This document shows positions 8,400 through 16,458 of a stretch of 45,657 nt of DNA, in pieces. The first letter of the stretch is position 1. Every line of letters begins with the position of its first letter. The DNA comes from Bacteroidales bacterium (lineage in GTDB: Bacteria; Bacteroidota; Bacteroidia; Bacteroidales; Marinilabiliaceae), in NCBI GenBank assembly GCA_024401415.1, contig JAKSLC010000006.1, positions 1-45,657 of the forward strand. Reading direction: 5' to 3'. The position numbers and the translations under genes are program-made. The notes beneath the pieces are model-generated. The model was not told the DNA's origin and did no database searches. It was given only the letters and a program-made list of their open reading frames with translations.

Positions 8400-8587
8400 G
8401 TATATTTCTTTGATTATGAAAAATTCATTATGAAAATTTCATAAAAGAAAGAGGTAGATTTTAATGACAAAGTGGGTGTGGATGATGTGCGATAGATTTA
8501 AGTATGGCAAAATATTTTTCCAACGAGTTTCAGGAGATAATGGTATCAAGGGAGTTTTTTTGAGAGGTTATTTATACGAAAAGAAAC

Positions 8588-8616
8588 ACCCCTTATCCCG
8601 AGAAGGAATAAGGGGT
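8588..8616 (-). terminator. Terminator of asd
   Basis: Nine-bp perfect arms (ACCCCTTAT / ATAAGGGGT) 23 bases after the asd stop, followed on the minus strand by a T-rich tract (GTTTCTTTTC). Confidence 0.8.
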
Positions 8617-8639
8617 ATTGGTATAAAGCGTAATTGAAA

Positions 8640-9647
8640 TTACTTCTTGTTCTTGATGAGCCACTCAGCGATTTGAACTGCGTTGAGAGCTGCACCCTTC
8701 TTGATCTGGTCGGAAACGAGCCAGAAGTTGAGGCCGTTAGGGTTAGTGAGGTCGGCGCGAACGCGGCCAACGTGTACTGGATCCTTGCCTGCGAGGAAGA
8801 GAGGCATTGGGTATACCTTGTTAGCTGGGTCGTCCATGAGAACTACGCCCTCTGCCTTAGAGAAAGCCTCTCTAGCCTGAGCTGGGGTAACTGGAGACTC
8901 CATCTCGCACCAGATAGCCTCTGAGTGAGAACGCATAACTGGGATACGTACGCAAGTTGCTGAACACTTGATATCAGAGTGCATGATCTTGCGAGTCTCG
9001 TTGTACATCTTCATCTCCTCCTTAGTGTAGTCGTTGTCTGTGAAGACATCGACCTGAGGGATGATGTTCATAGCGAGCTGATACTGGAACTTCTTTGCTA
9101 CAACTGGGTTGCCAGCTACTACGTCCTTAACCTGCTGCTCGAGCTCTGCCATACCTGTTGCACCAGCACCTGAAGCTGCCTGATATGTAGCTACGTGTAC
9201 ACGCTTGATGTGGCTGATATTCTCAATAGCCTTGAGAGCTACAACCATCATGATAGTTGTACAGTTAGGGTTAGCGATAACGTTACGAGGAGTATTGAGA
9301 GCATCTGTAGGGTTAACCTCAGGAACTACCAAAGGCACATCCTCGTCCATACGGAAAGCGCTAGAGTTATCGATCATGATAGCACCATACTTAGTGATAT
9401 CCTTCTCGAACTCCTTAGATACGCTAGCACCTGCAGAAGCAAGAACGATATCTACGCCCTTGAAATCATCTGTATCGTGCTTAAGCTCCTTAACGGTAAG
9501 CTCCTTACCACGGAAAGTGTACTTACGGCCGGCACTGCGCTCAGAGCCGAACAATACCAACTCATCGAGAGGGAAATTTCTCTCGTCCAATACCTTTAGG
9601 AACTCCTGTCCTACGGCACCACTTGTACCTACAATAGCTACTTTCAT
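8640..9647 (-). CDS. asd: Aspartate-semialdehyde dehydrogenase
   Basis: This 335-aa protein has full family length. The N-terminal nucleotide-binding loop is 'GTSGAVGQ' (7-14), the catalytic cysteine is Cys129 in NPNCTT, and the later '[13 protein letters not shown]' segment carries the substrate-binding Arg and the active-site His. It catalyses NADPH-dependent reduction of aspartyl phosphate to aspartate semialdehyde, the branch point for lysine/diaminopimelate, threonine and methionine. It has its own promoter and terminator, so it is monocistronic. A deletion-riddled second copy lies at 6904-7017. Confidence 0.97.
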   Translation of the reverse strand: MKVAIVGTSGAVGQEFLKVLDERNFPLDELVLFGSERSAGRKYTFRGKELTVKELKHDTDDFKGVDIVLASAGASVSKEFEKDITKYGAIMIDNSSAFRMDEDVPLVVPEVNPTDALNTPRNVIANPNCTTIMMVVALKAIENISHIKRVHVATYQAASGAGATGMAELEQQVKDVVAGNPVVAKKFQYQLAMNIIPQVDVFTDNDYTKEEMKMYNETRKIMHSDIKCSATCVRIPVMRSHSEAIWCEMESPVTPAQAREAFSKAEGVVLMDDPANKVYPMPLFLAGKDPVHVGRVRADLTNPNGLNFWLVSDQIKKGAALNAVQIAEWLIKNKK

Positions 9648-9681
9648 TTTCTACTGTGTTATGCGTTTCAATTTGTGAGTG

Positions 9682-9711
9682 CAAATATAAAACTAATTGT
9701 TTAATTTTCAA
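9682..9711 (-). promoter_or_regulatory. Promoter of asd
   Basis: On the minus strand TATATTTG (9682-9689) is preceded by TTG (9709-9711) at 19 bases, the classical Bacteroidota spacing. The leader is about 30 bases. Confidence 0.75.
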
Positions 9712-9734
9712 CTAGCATTAAATATATTTAACCA

Positions 9735-10538
9735 TTAAACGCCAGAAAAGCTTGAGAATCCGCCATCTACAGGGATAATAGTACCTGTTACGAAGCTAGC
9801 TTCATCAGAGCAAAGGAACGCTACGATGCCATTAAGTTCGCTGATATCACCGAAACGACGCATAGGAGTCTTAGCGATAACCTTGTGGCTACGCTCTGTG
9901 AGGCTGCCATCCTCGTTGATGAGGGCACGACGATTCTGCTCGCCTATGAAGAAGCCAGGAGCGATAGCGTTGACACGGATTTTCTCAGAATATTTGATAG
10001 CCATCTCCTGAGCGAGCCACTTAGTGAGAGCTACGACACCCTCCTTAGCTACGGCATAACCCATAACACGAGTCAGGGCGTCATAAGCAGCCATAGAAGA
10101 GATGTTTATGATATTACCACTCTTCTGCTGAGCCATGATGCGGCCGAAAGCGAGACATGGGTAGATGGTACCATAGAGGTTAAGGTCGATTACGCGACGG
10201 AGATCCTCGTCCTTGATATCAAATACATGCTGGTCGTCCATAACGTTAGCGCCTGCAACGTTACCGCCTGCGCAGTTGACGAGGATATCTATGCGACCAT
10301 ACTTCTTAGACAACTCGATAGCGAGGGCATCTACTGCCTCCTTGCTGAGAACGTCGCACGCTGACCCCTCTACCTCGCCGAGAGCCTTCATATCTGCGAG
10401 AGCTGCATCGACTTTATTCTGGTGAGCACCTACTATATATACACGGCAACCTGCTGCAAGGAGACCCTTGCTTATGTTTGATCCGAGCACACCGCTACCA
10501 CCAGTAACGACTGCTACTTTACCTTCTAGTTTTTTCAT
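9735..10538 (-). CDS. uxuB: SDR-type D-fructuronate reductase (mannonate oxidoreductase)
   Basis: This 267-aa short-chain dehydrogenase has the nucleotide-binding motif 'TGGSGVLGS' (12-20), 'NCAGGN', an active-site Ser in 'NISSMAAY', and the 'YAVAK' (YxxxK) pair near residue 160; it ends 'IIPVDGGFSSFSGV'. SDR enzymes next to mannonate dehydratase act as the NAD-dependent interconverter of fructuronate and mannonate, as in the Bacillus yjmF-type gene, replacing the unrelated long-chain E. coli UxuB. It lies 16 bases after uxuA on the same strand, so the two are almost certainly co-transcribed. The specific substrate is inferred from this context. Confidence 0.85.
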   Translation of the reverse strand: MKKLEGKVAVVTGGSGVLGSNISKGLLAAGCRVYIVGAHQNKVDAALADMKALGEVEGSACDVLSKEAVDALAIELSKKYGRIDILVNCAGGNVAGANVMDDQHVFDIKDEDLRRVIDLNLYGTIYPCLAFGRIMAQQKSGNIINISSMAAYDALTRVMGYAVAKEGVVALTKWLAQEMAIKYSEKIRVNAIAPGFFIGEQNRRALINEDGSLTERSHKVIAKTPMRRFGDISELNGIVAFLCSDEASFVTGTIIPVDGGFSSFSGV

Positions 10539-10554
10539 TATATCTTTTGTTGTA

Positions 10555-11739
10555 TTACTTATGATCTGTTGTGTGGCCTTGGCGAACCATAGCCATCATA
10601 CCATCGACCTGTGCGAGAGCGTACATACGGCCATGGAAAGAGTAACCAGCGTTATAGCCCTTATCCTCATCGCCGAGCATCATACGACCATGGTCTACGC
10701 GCATTGGGACATCAGCCTTAGCATTCTGCTCGAAGAAACATACGAGATCGGCAACATTAGCGCGACCGCCAGTATGGAGAGCTTCGATGAAATTGCCATC
10801 AGGAGTAGCCATAGTAGAACGTAGGTGTATGAAGTGGATGCGGTCTACGAACTCGCGAGCCATAGCAGGGACATCATTATGGAGGCCTGCTGAGAGAGAG
10901 CCAGCACAGAAAGTGAGGCCATTGTGAACATTAGGCACTGCATTGAGGAACCAACGGATATCCTCGGCGCAAGTAACGATACGAGGGAGGCCCAACAACT
11001 GGAAAGGAGGATCATCAGGGTGAACACACATATTGATACCCCACTTATCGCAAACAGGCATAATCTTCTCCAACCAATACTTCATATTGTTACGGAGAGT
11101 ATCGCGGTCGATACCCTTATAGAGGGCGAGAAGATCCTTGAACTTCTTAACTGGGTTATTATCCTCCTCGGAGATATTGCCATTAACGAAGCCCTGAGTC
11201 TTGATGATGATATTCTCGACGAGCTGCTGGCGGAACTCATCAGTAGCTGTCTTGTGCATAGCGTCGACGCGAGCGAGTTCTGCAGGAGAATAGCAATCGC
11301 GAGCGCCCTCGCGGCCGAGGATATATATTTCGAAATATGCGAATTCGGTACGATTGAAATACAAAGAAGAGGTGCCATCAGGCCATGGGTGTTCGAGATC
11401 TGTACGAACCCAGTCGATGACAGGCATAAAATTGTAGCATACTGTCTTTACACCAGCGCGACCAAGATTCTCGAGAGAGATGATATACTTCTCAATGAGT
11501 TCGTCACGATCTGGACCTCCGTATTTAATAGACTCCATTACAGGAAGGCTCTCTACAACGCTCCAACGGAGGCCTGCCTTCTCGATGTAGGATTTGAGGT
11601 CCATGATATCCTCATAAGTCCAAATATCGCCATTCTTTACTTGATGGAGAGCTGTTACGATACCTTCTACGCCGATCTGACGGAGCATTTGCAGGGAGAT
11701 TTTATCGTTCTTCCCAAACCAACGCCATGTCTTTTCCAT
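10555..11739 (-). CDS. uxuA: Mannonate dehydratase
   Basis: This 394-aa protein has the usual length for UxuA. Family landmarks are the N-terminal 'MEKTWRWFGKNDKISL', a metal-ligand His in 'MCVHPDDPP', 'TFCAGSLSAG' with the conserved Cys, 'HLRST', and 'DHGRMM' near the C-terminus. It dehydrates D-mannonate to 2-keto-3-deoxygluconate in the hexuronate pathway, with a divalent metal. First gene of the uxuA-uxuB pair; no isomerase (uxaC), KDG kinase or uronate transporter gene is next to it, so the rest of the pathway must be elsewhere. Confidence 0.96.
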   Translation of the reverse strand: MEKTWRWFGKNDKISLQMLRQIGVEGIVTALHQVKNGDIWTYEDIMDLKSYIEKAGLRWSVVESLPVMESIKYGGPDRDELIEKYIISLENLGRAGVKTVCYNFMPVIDWVRTDLEHPWPDGTSSLYFNRTEFAYFEIYILGREGARDCYSPAELARVDAMHKTATDEFRQQLVENIIIKTQGFVNGNISEEDNNPVKKFKDLLALYKGIDRDTLRNNMKYWLEKIMPVCDKWGINMCVHPDDPPFQLLGLPRIVTCAEDIRWFLNAVPNVHNGLTFCAGSLSAGLHNDVPAMAREFVDRIHFIHLRSTMATPDGNFIEALHTGGRANVADLVCFFEQNAKADVPMRVDHGRMMLGDEDKGYNAGYSFHGRMYALAQVDGMMAMVRQGHTTDHK

Positions 11740-11778
11740 AGTTCTATATTTGTATTAATTATGTGTATTTACTTGGCG

Positions 11779-11786
11779 CAAAGATA
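11779..11786 (-). promoter_or_regulatory. -7 element (TATCTTTG) of uxuA-uxuB
   Basis: Exact TAnnTTTG match on the minus strand, 39 bases upstream of the uxuA ATG. No clear -33 element is visible, which could mean an activator is needed. Confidence 0.6.
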
Positions 11787-11939
11787 GGTATAATTCGCAT
11801 TTACTATTCCCCTATCAGGAGTATTCTTCAGTAGCTATAATAATAAATTGAGTTAAAATTTGTAGTTAAGACCACAAATCATTGCAAATGTTATGTTTTT
11901 TGCTCACGTAGAGTTCGACCGACACGTACAAGAGAGAAA

Positions 11940-13598
11940 TCAATAGAGGCTATTGACCTCTTCCTTAACCTCCTTATGTAAAAGGAGCAGACCTATAAGA
12001 TTAGGAACAGCCATGAGTACAATTCCTATAGATGCGACAGCCCAAACAATAGACGTATCAGTAATGGCGCCTATGAAAAATACGCAGATATAAACTATAC
12101 GGAAAGGCAAAACCGCCTTAGGCCCGAACAAAAATATAGCAGCTCTATCTCCATAATAACTCCACGCTATAGTAGTAGAAAAAGCGAAAAGGAGGAGAGC
12201 CAGAGCCACGATACACTCTCCGAAATCTCCGAACCAACTTGAGCTAAAGGCGCGAAGAGTAAGCGGAGCGCTATGAATAAGAGACTTACCACTTATAGAT
12301 AGTTCTCTATCTGTACCAGACATTATTTGTGGTTTACCTTCCTTGACAACAAGTTGTCCGGTGAAAGGTCCGCCATTAGCAGAGTAACGAACCATGACAT
12401 TCTCTGCCAAAGAATTAGCATGAGTAAAATACACTCTATCTGTTGGCAAAAGCCATCCGTCTTCGACTCTCAAGGTACCATTATACAAAGAAGAGACATC
12501 GTGAAGAGCCGCATTAATATCAGCCGAATAATCAGATTTAGCCGTTACTATCTCAATGTCTGACATCTGAAAAGTATTTTCGAACTTTTCTTTCCATACC
12601 CCGGAGGTAAGAATCATGAGACCTGTAAGGGAACAAATGACTATAGTATCAATAAAAGGTTCAAGCAAAGCAACCAAACCCTCGCGGGCAGGCTTATCAC
12701 AACGAGCTGCAGCGTGAGCAATAGGAGCAGAGCCCTGGCCAGCCTCATTAGAAAAGAGTCCACGACCGACGCCCTTAGAGAATGCAAGAGAGACAGTAGA
12801 ACCCAAGAAACCGCCAACAGCAGCTGTACCAGAGAACACATCGGTAAAAATAGACAACAGAGATGGAATAAAATTATCGATATGACAGATGATAACCACC
12901 ATAGCTCCAATGAAATAAGCCACAGCCATAAAAGGGACAATTCTCTCGGTGACCATAACAATACGCTTGAGGCCGCCAAGAGTCACCAGAGCGAGAACGA
13001 TAGACAATGCGATGCCTGTCACAAGAGCAGGGACACCGAACGTAGAACCCAACGCCAGTGATATACTATTAATTTGAGGAAGACATCCAGTGCCGAAAGA
13101 ACCGATGAAAGTAAACAAAGAAAAAAGGACCGCCATGATGGTGCCGATATAAATCTTACGGCCTGCCAAATTAAAATTCAAACGTGACTCCATATAATAC
13201 ATGGGGCCACCAGCCACTGTGCCATCAGGCAAAATAGTACGATACTTATGAGACAAAGTAACCTCGACCATCTTAGTAGTCATACCGATAGCAGCAGTAA
13301 CAAGCATCCAAAACAAAGCGGCGGGGCCACCCAAGTGAATAGCGAGGGCTACACCGGCAATATTACCAGTACCTACAGTGCCAGACAATGCTGTAGACAA
13401 AGCCTGGAAATGAGTAGCATCTCCGACAGCGTAATTATCTCCATCCTTACCGCGGACTACTCTTACCGCGCGACGGAACAACCTAATCTGAGGGAATCTC
13501 AAATAAAAAGAGAAAAACAGACCTGTTCCTAGCAAGAGAGCTATAAACAAAGGATGATTACTTAGATATGCGTCGAGTTCGTTTATCAGTTCTACCAT
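11940..13598 (-). CDS. Sodium:alanine/glycine symporter (AGCS family) with inserted domain
   Basis: With the ATG at 13598 the protein is 552 aa; an earlier in-frame start would lie on or before the promoter element. It has about ten membrane helices and the AGCS signatures 'TALSGTVGTGNIAGVA' and 'SNEAGQGSAPIAHAAA'. The family imports alanine or glycine with Na+ across the inner membrane. Between two late membrane helices (roughly residues 336-455) there is a ~115-residue hydrophilic, beta-strand-like insertion; the corresponding loop is short in typical AGCS members. It is divergent from nhaC, with overlapping promoter regions. Confidence 0.93.
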   Translation of the reverse strand: MVELINELDAYLSNHPLFIALLLGTGLFFSFYLRFPQIRLFRRAVRVVRGKDGDNYAVGDATHFQALSTALSGTVGTGNIAGVALAIHLGGPAALFWMLVTAAIGMTTKMVEVTLSHKYRTILPDGTVAGGPMYYMESRLNFNLAGRKIYIGTIMAVLFSLFTFIGSFGTGCLPQINSISLALGSTFGVPALVTGIALSIVLALVTLGGLKRIVMVTERIVPFMAVAYFIGAMVVIICHIDNFIPSLLSIFTDVFSGTAAVGGFLGSTVSLAFSKGVGRGLFSNEAGQGSAPIAHAAARCDKPAREGLVALLEPFIDTIVICSLTGLMILTSGVWKEKFENTFQMSDIEIVTAKSDYSADINAALHDVSSLYNGTLRVEDGWLLPTDRVYFTHANSLAENVMVRYSANGGPFTGQLVVKEGKPQIMSGTDRELSISGKSLIHSAPLTLRAFSSSWFGDFGECIVALALLLFAFSTTIAWSYYGDRAAIFLFGPKAVLPFRIVYICVFFIGAITDTSIVWAVASIGIVLMAVPNLIGLLLLHKEVKEEVNSLY

Positions 13599-13623
13599 GG
13601 AATACACTGTAAGATATGAAGCG

Positions 13624-13631
13624 CAAATATA
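13624..13631 (-). promoter_or_regulatory. -7 element (TATATTTG) of the AGCS gene
   Basis: Exact TAnnTTTG match on the minus strand, 26 bases before the chosen ATG. It lies 17 bases from the plus-strand element of nhaC, so the two promoters overlap. Confidence 0.65.
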
Positions 13632-13647
13632 GTCCAAATAATTTAAT

Positions 13648-13655
13648 TAACTTTG
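13648..13655 (+). promoter_or_regulatory. -7 element (TAACTTTG) of the nhaC-tadA-DUF3108 operon
   Basis: Exact TAnnTTTG match, 31 bases before the ATG at 13686. It makes the in-frame TTG at 13653 an impossible start. Confidence 0.65.
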
Positions 13656-13685
13656 CTCAAGTGTTCAAAAGACTTTCATATTTAC

Positions 13686-15098
13686 ATGAAACAACAACAA
13701 ATCCCTTTCATAATCGCACTTATTCCGCTAATAGTGTTAATAATACTACAAGCGTTCATCATCTCATCATTTGGATCCAGCGCCCTTGACGGAGCCAGTC
13801 AGGTTGGGCTTCTTGTTACTTCGGCAGTAGCTGTATTAATAAGCGTATGCTTTTACAGATTTGACTATTCTGGATTTGAAGAAGCTATATCGAAAAGTAT
13901 TTCCAATGTCTCGACAGCGATAGTGATGCTCATGCTGATAGGTTCGCTAAGCGGCACATGGATGATAAGCGGAATAGTACCATACCTTATAAACGAAGGA
14001 TTACACATAATATCGCCTATAATATTTCTCCCCACCACATGTATACTTTGCGCTCTGATATCCATTGTGACAGGATCATCGTGGACCACAGTTGCAACGA
14101 TAGGCATTGCACTAATAGGAGTAGGTCGTGCCAACGGCTTTGACGACGGATGGACGGCGGGAGCCATAATCAGCGGAGCGTACTTCGGAGATAAGATGTC
14201 TCCTCTATCAGACACGACAGTTTTAGCCTCATCGACAGTAGGGACGCCCCTATTTGAGCACATAAAATACATGACAAAGACAACAGTACCGACAGTTGTC
14301 GTGACCATACTTATATACGCTGTAGCCAGTCTACTGATATCAGGCAGAGAAGAGAGTGACATAAACGCATACGTAAACGGCATTAATTCAACATTCAATA
14401 TATCCCACTGGCTACTAATAGTACCTGTGCTAACCGGGCTAATGATATACAAAAAGATACCTGCGATACCCGTAATGTTCTTTGCTACCCTACTTGGCGT
14501 TGCGACATCATTGATACTCCAAAGAGACATACTTATACAGATAGGCGAAGGAGACATATTCAAAGGGACGATGACAAGCGTATTTGGCGCTACCAACATT
14601 TCGACAGGCAACGAAGAGCTAGACAACCTTGTCTCCACGGGCGGAATCGCAGGAGTAATGAACACTATATGGCTAATAATATGTGCCATGGTATTTGGCG
14701 GAGTCATGACAGCAGGAGGATTCCTACGCGTCATAATGGAGAAGATAGTATCTGCAGCCAAAAAGACATGGAGCCTTGTTGCTTCTACTGCTGCGTCAGG
14801 CATCATTCTCAACGCTATAACCTGCGACCAATACCTGGCAGTAATACTTACCGGATCGCTATTCAAAGACAAATACAAAGCAATGGGGCACAAACCGAGG
14901 CTATTAAGCAGAAGTATAGAAGACGGGACCACGGTCACGTCTGTACTAGTGCCATGGTCGACCTGCGGCATGACCCAAGCGACCGTACTAGGAGTAGCTA
15001 CTATAACATACCTTCCATACTGTTTTTTCAACTATTTATCCCCAATAGCAACGATTTTGCTGAGTATACGTATTAAAGGGAAATCTCATGAAACATGA
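13686..15098 (+). CDS. nhaC: Na+/H+ antiporter, NhaC family
   Basis: This 470-aa protein has about 11-12 membrane helices. Family landmarks are 'TGSSWTTVATIGIALIGVG', 'GAIISGAYFGDKMSPLSDTT' and the late 'EDGTTVTSVLVPWSTCG' repeat-like motif. It exchanges Na+ for H+ across the inner membrane, or Na+-linked substrates in some relatives. The TGA stop overlaps the tadA start (ATGA), so translation is coupled; it is the first gene of a three-gene operon. The use of TGA as a real stop here matters for interpreting tadA. Confidence 0.93.
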   Translation: MKQQQIPFIIALIPLIVLIILQAFIISSFGSSALDGASQVGLLVTSAVAVLISVCFYRFDYSGFEEAISKSISNVSTAIVMLMLIGSLSGTWMISGIVPYLINEGLHIISPIIFLPTTCILCALISIVTGSSWTTVATIGIALIGVGRANGFDDGWTAGAIISGAYFGDKMSPLSDTTVLASSTVGTPLFEHIKYMTKTTVPTVVVTILIYAVASLLISGREESDINAYVNGINSTFNISHWLLIVPVLTGLMIYKKIPAIPVMFFATLLGVATSLILQRDILIQIGEGDIFKGTMTSVFGATNISTGNEELDNLVSTGGIAGVMNTIWLIICAMVFGGVMTAGGFLRVIMEKIVSAAKKTWSLVASTAASGIILNAITCDQYLAVILTGSLFKDKYKAMGHKPRLLSRSIEDGTTVTSVLVPWSTCGMTQATVLGVATITYLPYCFFNYLSPIATILLSIRIKGKSHET

Positions 15099-15532
15099 TG
15101 GACGACACATACTACATGAAAGAGGCCCTCAAGGAAGCGCATAAAGCCATGGAAGCCGATGAAGTTCCCATTGGAGCGATAGTAGTATGTAACGGGACGA
15201 TAGTAGGCAGAGGCCACAACCAGACCGAAATGCTATCAGATGTAACTGCACATGCAGAGATACTTGCGCTTACAGCTGCGACACAAACTCTAGGCGGCAA
15301 GTACTTGAACGACGCTACTATGTATGTAACTGTAGAACCATGAACGATGTGCGCGGGGGCGTTAGCTTGGGCGCAATTAGGAAGGCTAGTATATGGAGCA
15401 TCAGACGAAAAACGAGGATACGCCAGACTAAGTCCCAGTCCACTACACCCCAAGACAGAAGTCACACGAGGACTAATGGAAGCAGAGTGCAAAGAACTGG
15501 TACTACGATTTTTCAGCAACAAACGACGATGA
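15095..15532 (+). pseudogene. tadA: tRNA adenosine deaminase with in-frame TGA at a Zn-ligand Cys codon
   Basis: Reading through one TGA at 15341-15343, the frame gives a full ~145-aa TadA. It has 'EVPIGAIVV', 'GHNQTE', the catalytic 'HAE' in 'TAHAEILAL', then 'VTVEP-(TGA)-TMCAGALAW' and 'KTEVTRGLMEAECKELV'. The family motif is PCxxC; the TGA stands exactly where the first Cys (a zinc ligand) belongs, one base away from TGC or TGT. All other key residues and the whole downstream frame are intact. TadA converts A34 of tRNA-Arg(ACG) to inosine and is normally essential. Options are a recent nonsense mutation, an assembly error, selenocysteine, or read-through. No convincing bacterial SECIS hairpin is seen just downstream. 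It overlaps nhaC and the next gene by 4 bases each. Confidence 0.9.
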
Positions 15533-16347
15533 ACAAAACACTACTAATCATAACTATTGCAGTAACACAAATCCTCGCCTTACATGCAAGTGCGCAATGC
15601 GTAGAGCACAACAGGACTACAAAACCTGGAGAGTGGGCTCACTACAACGCCTACTACAATTGGCACTTCATTTGGATGAACGCTGCGGATGTGTACTTCA
15701 ACACGCAAGCAATAAGCGATGATCTTCTTCTAATAGAATCCACCGGCAAAACGAAATCGGGCTATGATTGGTTTTTCAGTGTACGAGACACATTCCAGAC
15801 GGTAGTAGAGAGAGCTACTCTGAGGCCCAAAATATTCAGACAAGCGAACTATGAAGGAAAGACCACCACAATCAGCAACTACGAATACGATGCTACAGCG
15901 AGAACCCTCAGTGCCATATCTACACAGAAAAAAGGCAACAAAAAAAGCAATAAGACAACATTTAACGGAGAGTGGGACCTGTGCGCCGCAGACGTACTAA
16001 CCATGGTATACAAAGCGAGAAACATAGACTTTGAGAACTACGAACCTGGAGACACCATACCAATGTCCCTCATAATAAATTCAGAAATATTCGACCTTTT
16101 CATCAGATATCACGGCAAATCGCAAGCCTCCACACGAGACGGCAGAACATACGAATGCTTAAAATTCACACCACTTTTAGTAGAAGGCACCATCTTTTCC
16201 GGGGGAGAAGATATGACAGTATGGGTTACTGACGATGAAAACAGGGTGCCAATAGTAGTTGAAGCCAAAGTGCTAATAGGCAGTGTCAAAGCGATACTTG
16301 ACGAAGTTAAGGGCACACTATCTCCGCTCAAAGAAATAGGAAAGTGA
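15529..16347 (+). CDS. DUF3108 exported protein
   Basis: This 272-aa protein has a signal peptide (MNKTLLIITIAVTQILALHASA-Q). The ATG overlaps the tadA stop (ATGA). The 'GEWAHYNAYYNWHFIWMNAA' run, 'YDWFFSVRDTFQTVVE' and the final 'VPIVVEAKVLIGSVKAILDE' are typical of DUF3108 proteins, periplasmic beta-rich proteins of unknown role. An alternative ATG at 15340, which overlaps the tadA TGA, is in the same frame and open through to this gene; it would add 63 residues that hide the signal peptide, so I do not use it. Third gene of the nhaC operon. Confidence 0.85.
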   Translation: MNKTLLIITIAVTQILALHASAQCVEHNRTTKPGEWAHYNAYYNWHFIWMNAADVYFNTQAISDDLLLIESTGKTKSGYDWFFSVRDTFQTVVERATLRPKIFRQANYEGKTTTISNYEYDATARTLSAISTQKKGNKKSNKTTFNGEWDLCAADVLTMVYKARNIDFENYEPGDTIPMSLIINSEIFDLFIRYHGKSQASTRDGRTYECLKFTPLLVEGTIFSGGEDMTVWVTDDENRVPIVVEAKVLIGSVKAILDEVKGTLSPLKEIGK

Positions 16348-16396
16348 ATCTTTGATAAAAAAAGCGGCTAATCGAATCATGTATATAAAAAATGAC

Positions 16397-16404
16397 TATT
16401 TTTG
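16397..16404 (+). promoter_or_regulatory. -7 element (TATTTTTG) of the DASS transporter gene
   Basis: Exact TAnnTTTG match, 54 bases before the ATG. A 9-bp inverted repeat (AAAAGCGGC at 16360-16368, GCCGCTTTT at 16406-16414) brackets it, the right arm starting two bases after the element. Confidence 0.6.
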
Positions 16405-16458
16405 CGCCGCTTTTGAGTACGTAAAATACTTAATCAACGAACATATTAAACAATTGTA

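Noticed and set aside
10924-11787. 287-codon plus-strand reading frame opposite uxuA
   Set aside because: Antisense shadow of a highly conserved enzyme gene, with no independent features.
13865-15031. 388-codon minus-strand reading frame opposite nhaC
   Set aside because: It lies antisense to a clear antiporter gene, has no promoter, and its composition is what codon-phase mirroring produces.
15341-15343. Genome-wide reassignment of TGA to Cys
   Set aside because: Several intact genes in the window (nhaC, DUF3108, the sigma factor, the SPOR gene) end with TGA, and the tRNA-Cys anticodon is GCA.
15341-15400. Possible bacterial SECIS after the tadA TGA
   Set aside because: Only a 5-bp stem with a 16-base loop can be drawn, made from codons required by the conserved CAGALAWAQ; it is not a convincing element.
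15340-15528. Extended start of the DUF3108 protein at an ATG overlapping the tadA TGA
   Set aside because: It would bury a good signal peptide and overlaps conserved TadA codons; the overlap is most likely coincidence.
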